Shown here: piece by piece, positions 33,960 to 46,621 of the stretch
How the letters are laid out: every line of letters starts with the position of its first letter
How positions within the stretch are numbered: the stretch's first letter is position 1
Assembly: GCF_014839805.1 (NCBI RefSeq)
Contig: NC_051134.1
Span: forward strand, 9,641,170-9,705,169
Reading direction: 5' to 3'
Length of the DNA: 64,000 nt
DNA from: Manduca sexta
Lineage: Eukaryota > Arthropoda > Insecta > Lepidoptera > Sphingidae
Program-made: the position numbers and the translations under genes
Notes under the pieces: generated by a model
The model's database searches: none
What the model saw: only the letters and a program-made list of their open reading frames with translations
What the model was told of the DNA's origin: nothing

Positions 33960-35340
33960 GTTACATATACAACAACCTTTACAGTGAAAAATAAAATATT
34001 GTTTTTATTAAAGGCCATCATATTTAATTATAGTAGTGTATTTTGCATACTTCCACAGCATTATGTCCTATTGTATTCTTCTGTGGGGCTCTGCTGCAGA
34101 TCTGCAGACCATTTTTATCTTGCAGAAACGAGCGATTAGAGCTATTTACAACCTTCGCTCTCATGATTCCCTTAGGCAAATGTTTAAGGAGGTGAATATA
34201 CTGACTTTGCCGGCCGAATATATTTTTCAGAATATAATGTACGTACGTAAAAACCTTAGTACTTTTATTAAAAACAGTGACTTGCATAGTCTAAATACCA
34301 GAAATAAAAATAAATTGGTTGTCCCTAATCATAGGCTCTGTAAAACCAATAAATTTTTCTTAGTTAATAGCATTAAGTTCTATAATAAACTTCCCTTCGA
34401 AGTTACCAATTTGACCGAACAAAAATTCAAGTGTTATGTTAAGCGTGAATTTATGTGTAAAGGATACTATACTGTATCTGATTACCTTAATGATAAGACG
34501 GTTTGGAAAGTTTGTCCTGCACACAATGACCCACCATGTTAGCACACATTAGTAATTAATTAACTGCCTAAAATGTCTTTTGTTACATGTCTCACATGCT
34601 TTTTTTTTTTATAATAATGACATTTCTATAGTTCTAATTTGACATAATCATATCATATCTTAATGAAATGTAATTTTTGAAAGACGACCACCCGATCATG
34701 TTGTGTTTGCCTGTTCAATATCACTATTTTTTTTCTTTTCTCATGATTGAAAACTATGATTGTAAATGTAGGCGAATGCACGCTGTACGCCGTTATTTAA
34801 GTATGAATCTATGTTCTCTTTTATTTGCTATCGCTAATTTTATTTTATGCCGCTCCAGGTTTAGTCGATTGGATTTCATCTTATCCCATGTTAACGGTGA
34901 TGTGCGTGCATTAGCTTATATAACTATTGTGACTATGTACAAGAAAGACTTGGAAAAAATACAAAAGAAGTACTGAACAATTGATGACAAAAAGAAAGCC
35001 CGGAGTTTCTTTCTGCCTTTCTTCTTCGGGTAGTCATCACTTAGGTAGCTAGTGAAAGGCTGGTAGGTTAGCTAGGCTAGGGCTCATGTCCTCACCGGTG
35101 AGGATCGCGACGCGTTACCCTTCTATTTCCCCCTACTTGCCAGCCCGAGCTGGTTACTTCGGTTTGTACCTAATCTTTTGTATAAACTTTATCCCTAATT
35201 TAAAATCTCCATAGTTATATAAGTGATTTTAATAGTTGTTTAGAAATAATAATTATTCTTATTCTTTGTTTTGACGTATCATAAGTGCAACTTTGTTCGC
35301 CTACGTGATAAATAAAGTATTTTATTTATTTTATTTTATT
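33960..35340 (+). mobile_element. Daphne-like LINE, 5'-truncated
   Basis: About 1.4 kb: the C-terminal end of an RT protein, about 800 bases of 3' UTR, and an (ATTTT)n/(TTTA)n tail at 35312-35343 after AATAAA. The 3' UTR includes a GC-richer part at 35040-35160. The 5' boundary lies within 33960-34030, where similarity fades. Confidence 0.75.
34036..34542 (+). pseudogene. Daphne-like ORF2 C-terminal fragment
   Basis: 168 codons, ending at TAG 34540-34542. FHSIMSYCILLWGSA, LQKRAIRAIYNL, TRNKNKLVVP and SIKFYNKLP are hallmarks of the region after the RT domain in Daphne- and CR1-type LINEs. The catalytic RT motifs lie upstream and are not present, so no enzyme is made. The frame itself has no internal stop, which suggests modest age. 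The ATG is an internal Met of the original protein. Confidence 0.8.
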
Positions 35341-35345
35341 TTAAT

Positions 35346-36163
35346 TAGGAAACATGCCAGATGCTACCCACGGCTTTGTGTCTCGCCTCTCGTGGTTTAC
35401 GATCATACTCTAGATTTTAAGTTAAGGAGGTTTGGCTGTGTCGCGTTTAGGTATATTTTTAATAAAATTACGAAAGGTAGGAGGAATTGAGTTATAATGA
35501 TAAGCTCTCGTAATGCAAGAAATCGCTTCGGCTTTGGATGTACAAAAAGATGCGAAAGTGATAGAAAGATGATAGATACAAAATTAAGAAAATGGTAATC
35601 AGGTGTCAGGTTTCTCGCATTCATCTTGATTGATAGCATATTCTATCGGCTGCCCAAAGACAATGAACAGAAGTAAGTTATAAATCGGACAACAGGACTA
35701 AAGTGCACCAAAGGTTGTTACCAATTGATAATTATAAGACTTATTTAAAATGTCAGTGTGACAAGATGTCACAGCTTCTTTATACATTAATACAAAAGTA
35801 ATATATATACGGAAAATATGTTAATATGTAAATTAAAAATTTATGAATCAAGATATGGAAAAAATATGAAGTATAATTATATTGGTGTTTTGCTATTTCA
35901 TGGTAGATCGAGTAATGCTACTACTCGCGCGAGTGTAAATTTTTTGTATGACAATCTTGCCAATGTCCGCACTATATAACCTTAAAACTCTTTTCTGCCA
36001 CCAAATAGTGTGCCAATTTACTGTTGTGTTCCACGTTAAAAGATTTAGCTAATATAATTAGGTGTTTTTAATTGAGAAATTTAAACTCAAATGATCAGGA
36101 ATCTTAGTTCATCTTCCTGAAAATAATTAGTGTAGCTTTGTACGCGTTCATTACAGGGTAAAA
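35346..36163. other. Gene-free stretch, nothing recognised
   Basis: AT-rich, no repeat matches, no supported ORF. Confidence 0.4.
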
Positions 36164-36557
36164 CAATAGGGGACCGGCCTATGCTTGATTTTGTACATTA
36201 TTCTATGTGTAATGGCTTTAAATACGAAAAAGAAGCACTTCTGCGAAAACAGCATAAAAATTGGTCAAAAAATGAGCGAGTAATTCATATTTAAAATATT
36301 GTAATGTGCAGAAGTGGGCGCGATGTGGGGATATCGCTTCATCTCTTTCTTTCGCACGCGTCGTAATTCCCGATGACGTCACATGTGGATATTTTGTCTC
36401 TTTTCTGTTTCTTGTTAATTACCCCTTCCACCGAAATTCAAATGCTTATAACTTGTTGATTTTTCACTGGATTTTAATAATTTCTTTGGTGTTATAATTT
36501 ATATTATGTAAATATTTGATAATTGTTAAGAACAAAAATGAGTCCGGTACCCTATTA
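36164..36557. mobile_element. 394-bp MITE, copy 2
   Basis: Same orientation and same layout as 31577-31970. Ends CAATAGGGGACCGG and CCGGTACCCTATTA; the right end has two changes from the other copy. TGACGTCA is kept at 36374-36381, and the next six bases are CATGTG instead of CACGTG, a CpG-type transition. Confidence 0.85.
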
Positions 36558-37249
36558 ACCCGTGAAATACAATATAAAATGTTTCAGGTATTGCGTAAAT
36601 ATTTAATATTCTCAGAAGTTTTTAATAAACGGCTGCAGTCGGTACCGGGCGGAATTTTTCGCTGATATCCTGAATACTTTGTTGTACAGTGTAACAAGTA
36701 TTACCTTTTGTAAAATTTTAATACGCGTATTTTTAACAATAGAGTGTACATGTCTGCGTTGTTTGGAAATTCATTTAAATATGTCCTTGGAAACGTGGAG
36801 CCTTAAGTGTTTTATCTTATCATTTTATATAATATGTCATTCAACATTTCAGTTTAATTATTTGTATACCTTATTCACGGAATAAAAATTTTTTTTTGTA
36901 AGTAATCGTTACCTATTTTTAATTATTATCTCTATTATATTCGGCGTAAGTGACAGATCTCAACAATAATTCTTTGTTCACATTTTATTATTTCTTCTCG
37001 TCGATATGGTATATTTTAATTATGTTAATGTATGTTGCTGTCGATTCAGCAATACAGACTTTATCCAACTTCTATTCAACCGTCACCACGCTATTAGGAG
37101 CATTCTGCCTAGCCAGGCCATCACGCTGACTATTGTGATTATGTGTTAAACGTAGCATATCCTACACAGACGCATACAGATACAATATATACACATATGA
37201 GATAGTAATTACACCACTGTAATTATCAGTAATTGTAGTAACAAATCAC
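36558..37249. other. Gene-free stretch, nothing recognised
   Basis: AT-rich; small frames only. Confidence 0.4.
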
Positions 37250-37315
37250 TTAATTGGTTTAGTGGCAGCGTATACAGGGTGTGCAACTGATAGGTCGGGA
37301 GTTCAACCGGAAAGT
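37250..37315 (+). repeat. tRNA-like SINE head fragment
   Basis: TTGGTTTAGTGGCAGCG (A-box-like) and GTCGGGAGTTCAACCGG (B-box-like) stand about 40 bases apart. No cloverleaf with paired acceptor stem is formed, so this is a SINE remnant rather than a tRNA gene. Confidence 0.45.
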
Positions 37316-37744
37316 GAGAATTTGAGTAGCTTAAGATTTGTAAAAATGCATGTAAGGTGTCTGAAAGTGGACTTTGATTGAAATGTAGTGATTGATCGTT
37401 CAAATATTGTGGATTGGAGTGTTAAACGAAACATGTCCGTGTCAGATCGCGTTCCAATATGTCTCTCACGTGACAGATATGAGCATTTGTTATAAATCAA
37501 TTAAGGTTAATTTTGTCAATTTTGAAATTAATTTCAACGCTGATTTCACACAAGGATGATACATTGAAATAGTACCGTGGAACGAAGAGTAACGTACGTA
37601 AATTTAATGCACGTACAAAATGTGCATAAAATTTGTTATACAGAATAATTACCACTCTTAAAATGTAATATTCGAGACAGTGTTGTGTCACTCAGTACTT
37701 AGTAATTTATAAAATGGTAAAGTTTCTGCATACATATTATACGT

Positions 37745-37790
37745 GGCGCTTACCACCAGGGCGAGTGACTTGCCCGTCTTTACATTTAGT
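37745..37790 (+). repeat. Dispersed repeat family E, degenerate copy
   Basis: GCTTACCACCAGGGCGAGTG followed by ACTTGCCCGTCTTTA matches the family E core. Confidence 0.4.
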
Positions 37791-38049
37791 TGTACACAAA
37801 AACTTGGAGGATAATCATATCAGCAACCAGCGCATAACAGCTAATAACGGATCGCTCTATTTCAACATGCGAGATCCCCGTCGCTTCGCACTCTGCTGCC
37901 TCGATATTGGACGCGCGTGGATGCGCACTCTGATTACGTCACAAGACTGCAGGTATCACAGCTTCCTGCGAACTAGATGACTTTCGTAGAGTCATCGAGT
38001 CAGATATCGCTTTGTATCGTTGAAGTGACTGGGAGAGTGTTGTTCAATG

Positions 38050-38240
38050 GTTCGGCAGTGTATTCGGGCTGTGGGCTACGACGTTTTAGGTTGAATTCCC
38101 AAGTCGAGAAGTAAAAATTTGTGTGAATATTTCGTTTCCAAAGGCACACCATAGTGGCTTAGGATTGGATTTTTAGACTGCCCATAGGCTCTATATCTAT
38201 AATTTAACATTTGACTTTTCATGGAAAGGATAAATGCCAA
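38050..38240 (+). repeat. Possible tRNA-derived SINE remnant
   Basis: GTTCGGCAGTGTATTCGGGC and TTTTAGGTTGAATTCCC look like decayed A and B boxes, followed by a body not shared with families A, B or D. Weak. Confidence 0.3.
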
Positions 38241-40507
38241 GGAGTGAGACCATTCATTCAACGTCTAAAAGGCTTGAGTGTTGGCACTACCTCCTAAAGC
38301 CAAGACAGTCCACTGACCACATTGACTTGTCCTTGTTCGAACACACCAATCAATGTGGCGATCACGCACGTATGTCGCATACGGAATTAAACCGTACGCA
38401 ATATAGCGTCGCGGCAGCGCGGCGGAGGGTAGGCTGAACGATAAATCATAGGCGCGGGCACCATTTCCAATATGAGTAACGGCCACTCCCGGGCAAGTGG
38501 TGTGTGACCCCCCCCCCAACCATTCCCCCCTAACACACCCTAACCGCACGTACCCGCCGATTTAATAGCTCCGTGTATTGGATACGATTTCAATTTCACA
38601 TATACTTTATTGGGTTGGTAATGTGTATGAGTAATATGGGTATCGATTATTTTATAGCTTAGGTGAGGGACGGAAGAACTGTGTTACCTGATGGTGAGTT
38701 TAGATATGCGCGTATAAACACTGGCATATTAAAGGAATTTACAAAAACATTTCCTGCTCAATAAAAACGGTAATCTACACTACACCTATGATAGTCTCCT
38801 ACTGTCTATATGTAGCCGTACATACGCGAATCTATCGTACAATCTGTCCAACAATGCGTCTCACTCACGCTGAGCACTCGACGTCACTCGATCCCTATCG
38901 GTTTAATACACGTTCGATTGTATTGCATTGATTGCGGGGTTATTCGTTGTTTTTGAACGGATTGAAGGTTTTTCAGATGACAATTACTGGCAGAATGAGT
39001 AGGAAGGTATTTGGTTAATTGAAAAATGGATTAATTGCATTCATTTTTTTAGTTTATTCATAGATTAATTTTTAAAGAAATAACTGTATGGATATCGCTT
39101 AAAGTTGACACACAGATAGATCAAGTCCTTGAGCATTTTTTATTACAGACAAATGAACAAATGTATTTTTATTTCGGAAGATATCTTTCACACGAGCTAA
39201 ACCGCGACCGAAAACTATTATTTACTATAAATTCTAATTTTCTAGCTATATTGTTATCAGTTATGTATAACATGTACTCTACATGCGCGCGTACATCGGA
39301 AAATATCCATTGGTGTATCAACAGGCCTTCGAAATAATTAGGCGTTGTTAACAACGGCATGAAGATAAATCCTCTATCCGCTCGCAGTTGTTTTGTGGGG
39401 AATAGGTTAGGCTATTTGCGTGGTTGCGATTTTTAATCGCATTATTTTTTGTTTGCAACAAGTCGCTCGCCTGATGGTAGGAGCCACGACTACATGTAAA
39501 TAGTTACAACATTCCCAATAACTTTTAATTGGTAACGTGGGAACTATATTCCCAGCACTTACTTTACATGGATTATATAGGTAATGCTCAATTTTCAAAA
39601 CTAAATTTTGATGATAATATGTAGACAATCACGATAATAGTAATACCAAAACAAAGAATCATAAAAATGTGTATATTTCTAATAGCAAATACCAGTAAGC
39701 AAATAAGCAACAGATATAATCAGAATGAACTGCTCTAAACAGCAATAAAAAACCAAATTATATATTTTTTTCTGTATCATAATACACATCATATATCACT
39801 ATAGATTATACTTTAAACTGATTTTAAAAAGAGCTCCTTGCCCATTCTTCTCTGATGAGAACTGCATTCCGAACTGATGGTAGAGTTAATATTGGGGGAA
39901 TCTAAATTATATATAACATTTTACAAATTCAAATAAATTATTTCATTTCATATTCGCCCTTAAAACGTGCACTAAAGTCTAAACCTAGATCTAGAAAGCG
40001 GGAATTCTGAGCGCTCCCCAGCAAAGCCGAGGTAAGTTTATAGATGCCAGTGTCTTCGTCCGTCGCACAATTAGTCTGATCAGACTCTACCGCTGGCGAA
40101 GTAACTTCACGATCGCTTTAAACGAACCGCACTAAGTTATATTTGTAACTACTTTAATCTGGTAAGGAACCGTTTATACTTGAAAAGTTCGGATATTCTA
40201 TTCAGAGTTTCGGATATTATATGTATGATTTCGGATATTATAATTACTATTATTAGAATCAAGTATATTATTCCTACATAATTCATGCGATCGTTGAGCT
40301 ACGAACCGTTTGTAATTATATTTGGGTTACATTCTACTTACCAATTAGGTATCAAGTCTAGCTACTTTGCCGTTCTAAAACTAAAAAGAGATTGTGGTTT
40401 CTGAGTCAATAAGGGAAACCTTACCTTACAAGTAAACCTCACCCATTAATGTTTCGTTTACTTTTTCCTAAAACTAACTTTAAAATTACTATTATAATAA
40501 GGTCAGG
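38241..40507. other. Gene-free stretch, mostly unrecognised
   Basis: Includes an inverted family E core at 39455-39485 (CTCGCCTGATGGTAGGAGCC) and a poly-C stretch with CpG-rich flanks at about 38390-38560. No gene recognised. Confidence 0.4.
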
Positions 40508-40694
40508 GGGCCCTATTCCGTCTGCAGGGGTATATCCATCTTATTGCAATTACGGACGTTTTATTCGAAGGATAGCTTTGAGAGCCGATAGGTAAATAGG
40601 GAATTTTTGTCTCTCTTACCTATACGACTATCGAAGCTGGCTTTCGAATAGAATGCCCGGGATGGCAAAAAGACGGATATACCCTCGTAGACGG
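40508..40694. mobile_element. MITE with imperfect inverted halves
   Basis: The left half (GGGCCCTATTCCGTCTGC…ATTCGAAGGATAGCTTTGAG) pairs with the inverse of the right half (…GAAGCTGGCTTTCGAATAGA…GTAGACGGAACAGTACCC). The whole 187 bases can fold into one long hairpin with bulges. No ORF; superfamily not clear. Confidence 0.7.
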
Positions 40695-41194
40695 AACAGT
40701 ACCCTTCACCTTAATAAAAAGCGTAATATTAAGTCGCATACACACACAGGGCTTTATTCCTTTGACAAGACACGACCGAAGTTTGTCTCTCACAGACGAC
40801 GGGATCAAGACGAAACAGCGATTCATTAGCGTGAATATCTGACGGGGCGCATAAAGAGATCCGCACGCGTAGATAACGCGCCCTGCAGACGTACGCCCGT
40901 GATAACTGATAGCGTTCGGCAAGGCTTTTGATAAGCAGAGCTTGTGCCGGGGCAATGTTATGCGTGTATTGTTATAATGGAGCACAAGTTAATGTTCCAG
41001 GATAACTAGTAAAGCGTGTCGTAGGGATTATTTTTAGGGCTGCCAGAATAATATAATTAAGGCACATATTATGATCAAACAAAATGTAAGTATTCGGTAT
41101 AATATATTTTGAATGTTAGACATTAAGTCGAAATTATATCACTTACCAAGGCGCAACTAGATTTTGAACGGTTGGTATGTTTGACCCTTATTTA
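40695..41194. other. Gene-free stretch, nothing recognised
   Basis: Moderate GC around 40840-40960, no repeat match. A minus frame over 40620-40985 spans the MITE and has no known motif. Confidence 0.4.
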
Positions 41195-41400
41195 AGAAAT
41201 ACTAGGTTATCTCGCGATTCGGTCCGCGTGACAAAGATATACGGGTTAAAACCTCGCTTTTTATTTTCCCGGGATAAAAATACCACTCGAAAGTAATGTA
41301 GTCTCCTATTAGTGAAAATATTTTCAAAATCGATTCAGTAGTTCCAGAGTTTGGTCCCTACAAATCTACAAACAAACATGCAAAATTTCCTCTTCATAAT
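41195..41400 (-). mobile_element. Helitron-like (Lep1-type) repeat, minus strand
   Basis: Inverse of the 30110-30250 fragment: 'atttgtagggaccaaactct', 'tttcactaataggagactac', 'tttttatcccgg' on the minus strand, ending near ACCTAGT. Confidence 0.55.
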
Positions 41401-41942
41401 ATCAGTATAGTTATGTTATATATTTTAAATTATAATTCTTTGAGACAACTCAGGTATATAGCTTGACATACGATATTTGCTTTCATAGTTCATATTCGTT
41501 GTGCAATAAAATAATTGTCTGCAGTAAAAGTGAATAAATTGAAAACGACACGCAAAGAGCGAATTTCACGCTATCTCCATCAAAACGTGAAACCTGACCC
41601 GCGCGAGTTAAATTGCATTTTGTGATGTCATAAGACATTTGTCTGAAGAAAGTAAAATTAAGAAAGTATTTCATAGTTTACAAATTAATGACTAGTCTAA
41701 AAGAAAGTACAAAATATATATTTTTTTCATAATATATACAAATGAATAACAATACTTTTTGGACATCATTGTGACGAGACGAGCATGCTACTCGATTGAG
41801 GGTAAGAAACATACCTGTCCATAAACAACAGCAACATACAGAACCTTAAGTAGCAAAATCCCGTGACACTTCTTTACTATCGTCACCCTGAGCAAGAAAG
41901 AGGTGGTCGCTTGGTAATAGAATTAGTCAAAACGCAACCTTC

Positions 41943-42093
41943 CAGTGGCGAAGCGTCCATACAACCCTATTCCTACCGGCTTCCCTTTAAGGTTCATTTA
42001 CGTTTATCTTAGTTATTGTTTTCCGTTCAATTAACTAAGGCATTTTTTTTTGGCCTCGGGTTACTTTTTGAAAAATTTACCGCTCCGCCACTG
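41943..42093. mobile_element. hAT-type MITE family, copy A (151 bp)
   Basis: Ends CAGTGGCGAAG and CTCCGCCACTG. Flanks caaccttc (41935-41942) and caacctac (42094-42101) form an 8-base target duplication with one mismatch, the length typical for hAT elements. Shares 'cgtccata' at the left and 'ctcgggttac' at the right with copy B. Confidence 0.85.
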
Positions 42094-42683
42094 CAACCTA
42101 CCTCAACTAACTACCGCCGTAGAATGACGTAAACTAATAATATCAAACGAAATTCACCCTAAACGTAATTCAGTTAACTTCCAACATCAATGTACCACGC
42201 CGTACCCCGTAATCTACACCATCAGAATAAGCGTCCAAAGACGTCCCCGACAGGCTGACGGACAATGGGTCCATACGTACCGGACCTCTATTGTGACGGC
42301 ATAAACTTGGATGGAAACACTCGAAAAGTTATCCCGGCTGCGCCCGCCGCGTATAGTGCCACTTTACATGAGACTCTATCGGGAGCGGTAGAGTTGATGG
42401 GAACTATTGTCCTGTGATATTGAGTGATTGGCTTGTATTGTTTTCAATTAATCCATAGTCTCTACTCTCTAGTACAGAGGATATTGTCCGCGTTTGTTTG
42501 ACTTCCTTTGGCACGAAAAGTCAATACACTGTAAAGAAACCATCTGATGTTGGTGCATAATAGTATTAATGTATGGTAATTTATGAATATTAACTAATTA
42601 TTTACTTTACTACTATTTTTATTCGCATTTTCATATAATAATATGATAGATGTGCCATTAGTATTTTAGTGTTATATAAATAC

Positions 42684-43366
42684 CAGTGGCGAAGCGTCCA
42701 TATAAGCCGATTCCTACCGGGTTACCTTTTGTAAATTAACTTAAAATAATAAATGAAAAACAACTATATAACTAGAATAATAATAGTATATTCAAACAAG
42801 TCATCTTATACCTACTTATTTCATTAAATCAATACTTTAACGATTACGGTACATAGTTCATATTATTATCAATTCGTTAAATCGTAACTCGCGCGCAGTG
42901 CTCGCGCTTTATAGTGTTCGAAGTGAACCCGGCCGCGCATAGCTTCCCTCGCGATATTGTTGTCTCTTTCACACGCAGCGCGGTGTCTTTGTCTAATCTT
43001 TTGGAAGTGACGTAAAAATACATGTGTGCGTGCGTGTATGTGTACTTCAGGGTAACCCGAGAATTTGCGGCTTAATGTTGGGCCTTTGGCGCGAAATTTT
43101 TTAATAATTTAAAATGTATAATTAGTGTTTATGTATAGTGAGGGTTATTGATTTTTGTTGGGCTCTTTTAGATAAGTGCCTATGTTCGAAATATGTGATT
43201 ATTTGTAAAATTAAGAGTTTAGAAATAACGTTTATGATAGAAGGAAATTATTATGTATTATGATATTTTACTGATTTTAATTTATTGTGAACAGCGTATT
43301 ACATGTTAACTGTAGAAAAAACATTTCCTCGGGTTACCTTTTGAAAATTTTCACTCTTCGCCACTG
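42684..43366. mobile_element. hAT-type non-autonomous element, copy B (683 bp)
   Basis: Ends CAGTGGCGAAG and CTTCGCCACTG are perfect inverse repeats, flanked by a perfect 8-base duplication, ATAAATAC (42676-42683 and 43367-43374). The interior is longer than in the other copies and has a CpG-rich part at 42885-43000. No transposase frame. It may keep the promoter side of the autonomous parent. Confidence 0.93.
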
Positions 43367-43374
43367 ATAAATAC

Positions 43375-46300
43375 TTATAAATGCAAATAATCATCTTCAT
43401 TTTACTTATTTAAATATAGAATGACGGTTATTAAAGTAAACATATCCCGCAACCGTTACTTGTCGACATAATATTCTCGCCCGTGAGTCTCCAACAAACG
43501 CTACGAAACCTCTACGAAGGAAACACGCTACGAATTTTGATAGTGTGTAGAGGGTGTAAAATTGCATTTAGCCGTACGCCCCGTGGCTAGGCATGTTTTT
43601 ATTTCAACACGCCAGGGACGTCCTGGGGCTGTTAGTTAAGCTTCTGTGTGCAACACGGCGAGTTCAATTGAATTTGCTGTAAGTGCTCGGCTTGCATACG
43701 ATTTTGTGTCGTATGGTTGTCGTATTGTATTATTTGCTGACTTTTTCGATTGAATTAGGCCTTTAGGAACATGATGATAGAATTTATAAGTATACGATAT
43801 TGAGTTTTTAATTAATTTAACATTTTCATTCTCAATGGGGTAAACATCGTCGTATTTAGCGCTTTCAAAAGCATATTTCTGTACAATTTGATCACTGGCA
43901 AGCCTATCGCTGGTATCGGGAAGAAATTCTCATTCCGGTTAATTCAAGTATTTTTATTGTACGAAACTCCAGTTAAAATTTTGATCGAAACTTAGAGTCG
44001 AGAACCTTATCGGTTTATCAGCGTATATGCCAGTTGAAGGAGACGATTGACCACTCGATTCATAACCGGTACGAACATATCCTCGATGGAAATACTGCAG
44101 TGGAATTAATTTACCAGAAGATTTTCATAAAACCAAGGTTCTAATCCATTCGATTTTATTCCATTTGAGTTGAAGTTGTGAATAAATACGTATCATTCAT
44201 CAGTTCAGTCTACTTATTCACTACATCGTGAATGACTTGACTGGACCGTGTTATTAGTACTGCCTTTTAGACAAGTTACGTGAAATCAACTTGTAGGCTT
44301 AATAGCATTTGGAAGCTCGAACAAACCTATTACAAACATTAAGTCGTCCTCCTTCTACCACTCCTATTCAATATTGATCACTTACCGTTAGAAGCGCTCT
44401 ATTTGCCAAAACGCTACAAAAAATAACATTAAACTTGCAGACAAACTGCAGGTACCCGCATTACCCGTTACTGGTTAGAGCATTCGATAGATCGGCGCGC
44501 GGTCCCAGCGGCGTCGTCACGGCTGATTGGGCCGGTAATGAACCCAGTACCTGTGCAAATTTACACCCGACCCACAGCTCTCGCCACGCCGTCGGGGACC
44601 GCGAGTAGTTGCGATTGGTTAGCAAGGGAAGGAGGGCTGTGTAATTTCAATTATTAAGCATATTGGTCTAGTGATTGGTTTGATGTAAAATAGGTGACGC
44701 TGGGTTTGATTTTAATATGGAGGTAGAGTCATATACAAACTTGTGTGGGTAAAGAAAAGGCAATTTTTCGTGGTAGAATTTGTTTCTATTATGCTGATAG
44801 CCTTAACTAATCTGAACTAGAAAAACGTGTTCTACTTGTCTTGACGGGATAATTAGAGTATTGACATGGATTTGTAAAAATATTTCTTGAATCAGATTAA
44901 TATATCTAGAGAAACTTGAAATAGGAATAATTACTTTCTTCGTAATGACTTTCTTTAACCACGAAAATTTCTTGAAAAGGGATCTTTTTTTCGTTTATAG
45001 AAATTCCTTAAGTATATTATTTTATGATGATTTCAATAAAAAATTCCAACTCTAAATAACTTTGTATCTCGTCACTGTATTAGCCTTTTTAAATAAATAT
45101 TTTTAAAGTAAATGTACTAAAAAGTAAAGAAGATGGCTTTACGCATTATAAATTAACCATAACGTCTAAAAAGCAAATTGAATTGAAGCACTATTTACTT
45201 TTAATTTAAGCGTGCCAGTTTCTCACCGCGCTGGGGTCGGCTTTTCATTGAAAAAATATCTTTTATCTTCTTTTGTTGTTGGGACTTATTGCGGCCTACG
45301 GTGTGAAAACGATTTTTAAGTTTTGCCTAAAAAATAACAGATTTCGTAGCACTCATCATACAAATTAGTTTCTACATAATTTTATTATTTAATTATATGA
45401 TGCCACACAGGTTTGAGTGATTTAACCATCAGTGAAATCCATCATCTGTTGTATATACGATTGGAATTACCAATGTCTTGTGACCAAGTGAAGAGCTTTG
45501 TTAGAGTTTCATGTAGTCTGTAAAATTTACAATTGCTATAAAAATTAAATCCCTATTATTTTTTTCATTTTTTAATGGATGATAACATAGCTACATATTC
45601 CATGGACCTTTTAAGCAAGAATGCTTTCCTTCTAGTTCTGCTTAAACATTTTCGATAAGTGGGATTAGTTACGTAACAAATAGCGGATAATCGCCCTCCC
45701 CCCTACCCCCAACAATAAATCACGTTGAAACCATAACATGTAAAATCATTAGTAAAAAAAAAACGATGTAAGACTTGTAAAATCGATAAGTCACAAACTG
45801 TTAATATCGTGCCAGTATCGTTCATCTCTATAACCGCCGTTCCGTCGGGCCGGGTCCGCGAGAGTGACACGGGGCACCCCCTTCGCTCCGGTTTTTTCTT
45901 CTTTCAACTCCAGTGAATAATCTTTATTTGCGAGTATCGTTTCTGTCAGATTCCCCGCTCGTTTTACAGATAACGCACCTGAAACAGTGTATAAGGCGCC
46001 GTTCATATGGTTTGACATCGCACATTTTTTGCATATTGTTCAAAAAATTATTCAGTCATATCAGAAGTATGACGTATCTGAACCAAAGCCCTTGTAACAC
46101 GTGCTACAACTACTTGGGGTCCTTCAAACGAAGCGTGAAGAAGCAATGTAATAAGCCAGCATAACTGTGTTGACCGTCCGGCAATGTTTATCTCTTATCG
46201 GTCGACATGTTTTTTGCCATCTCTTCATTTACCATGAGGTGTAATGGTGCTACTTTACCGTGTTCTCAATAAAGTATAACATATGAATGAGTGCCATTAA

Positions 46301-46471
46301 GTGTATTAATGCGCACAATTTATCGCAAGACATACCCGCTATAACACTCTGTGCATTTCGTTTATACCATCACCATGCCATCTCTACCGGATCAGAAGCT
46401 GCAATTATTGACAGTAATTCAAAGTAAACGTCTTATGAAGGCGGAAAGGGTCAAGTGGATGTTGCTGTTAA
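43375..46471. other. Gene-free stretch with GC-rich islands
   Basis: No gene recognised. GC-rich islands at about 44475-44640 and 45815-45985 match no repeat here. The second contains a 75-codon minus frame at 46018-45791 (starts with ATG, Lys/Glu/Arg-rich end) that looks more protein-like than most, but it has no family motif. Confidence 0.4.
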
Positions 46472-46621
46472 CAGTGGCGATAGGTCAAGTCTGCCGAAAG
46501 GTAACCCGACACAACATATACTGCATAAATGCCGTCTGCAAATCGTTCCAATAATTAGATGTTACATAAATTACGAAAGGGAAGCCGGCAGGAATCTGGT
46601 AATATGGACCCATCGCCACTA
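46472..46621. mobile_element. hAT-type MITE family, copy C (150 bp)
   Basis: Ends CAGTGGCGATAGG and CATCGCCACTA; interior GAAAGGTAACCCGACACAAC and GAAGCCGGCAGGAATCTGG. Read inverted relative to copies A and B. Flanks gctgttaa and gctggtac agree at six of eight positions, a degenerate target duplication. Confidence 0.8.

Noticed and set aside
34024..34287. 87-codon minus frame
   Set aside because: Antisense to the Daphne-like RT end.
37714..37980. 88-codon plus frame with ATG
   Set aside because: Its start overlaps a repeat E core and there is no recognisable domain.
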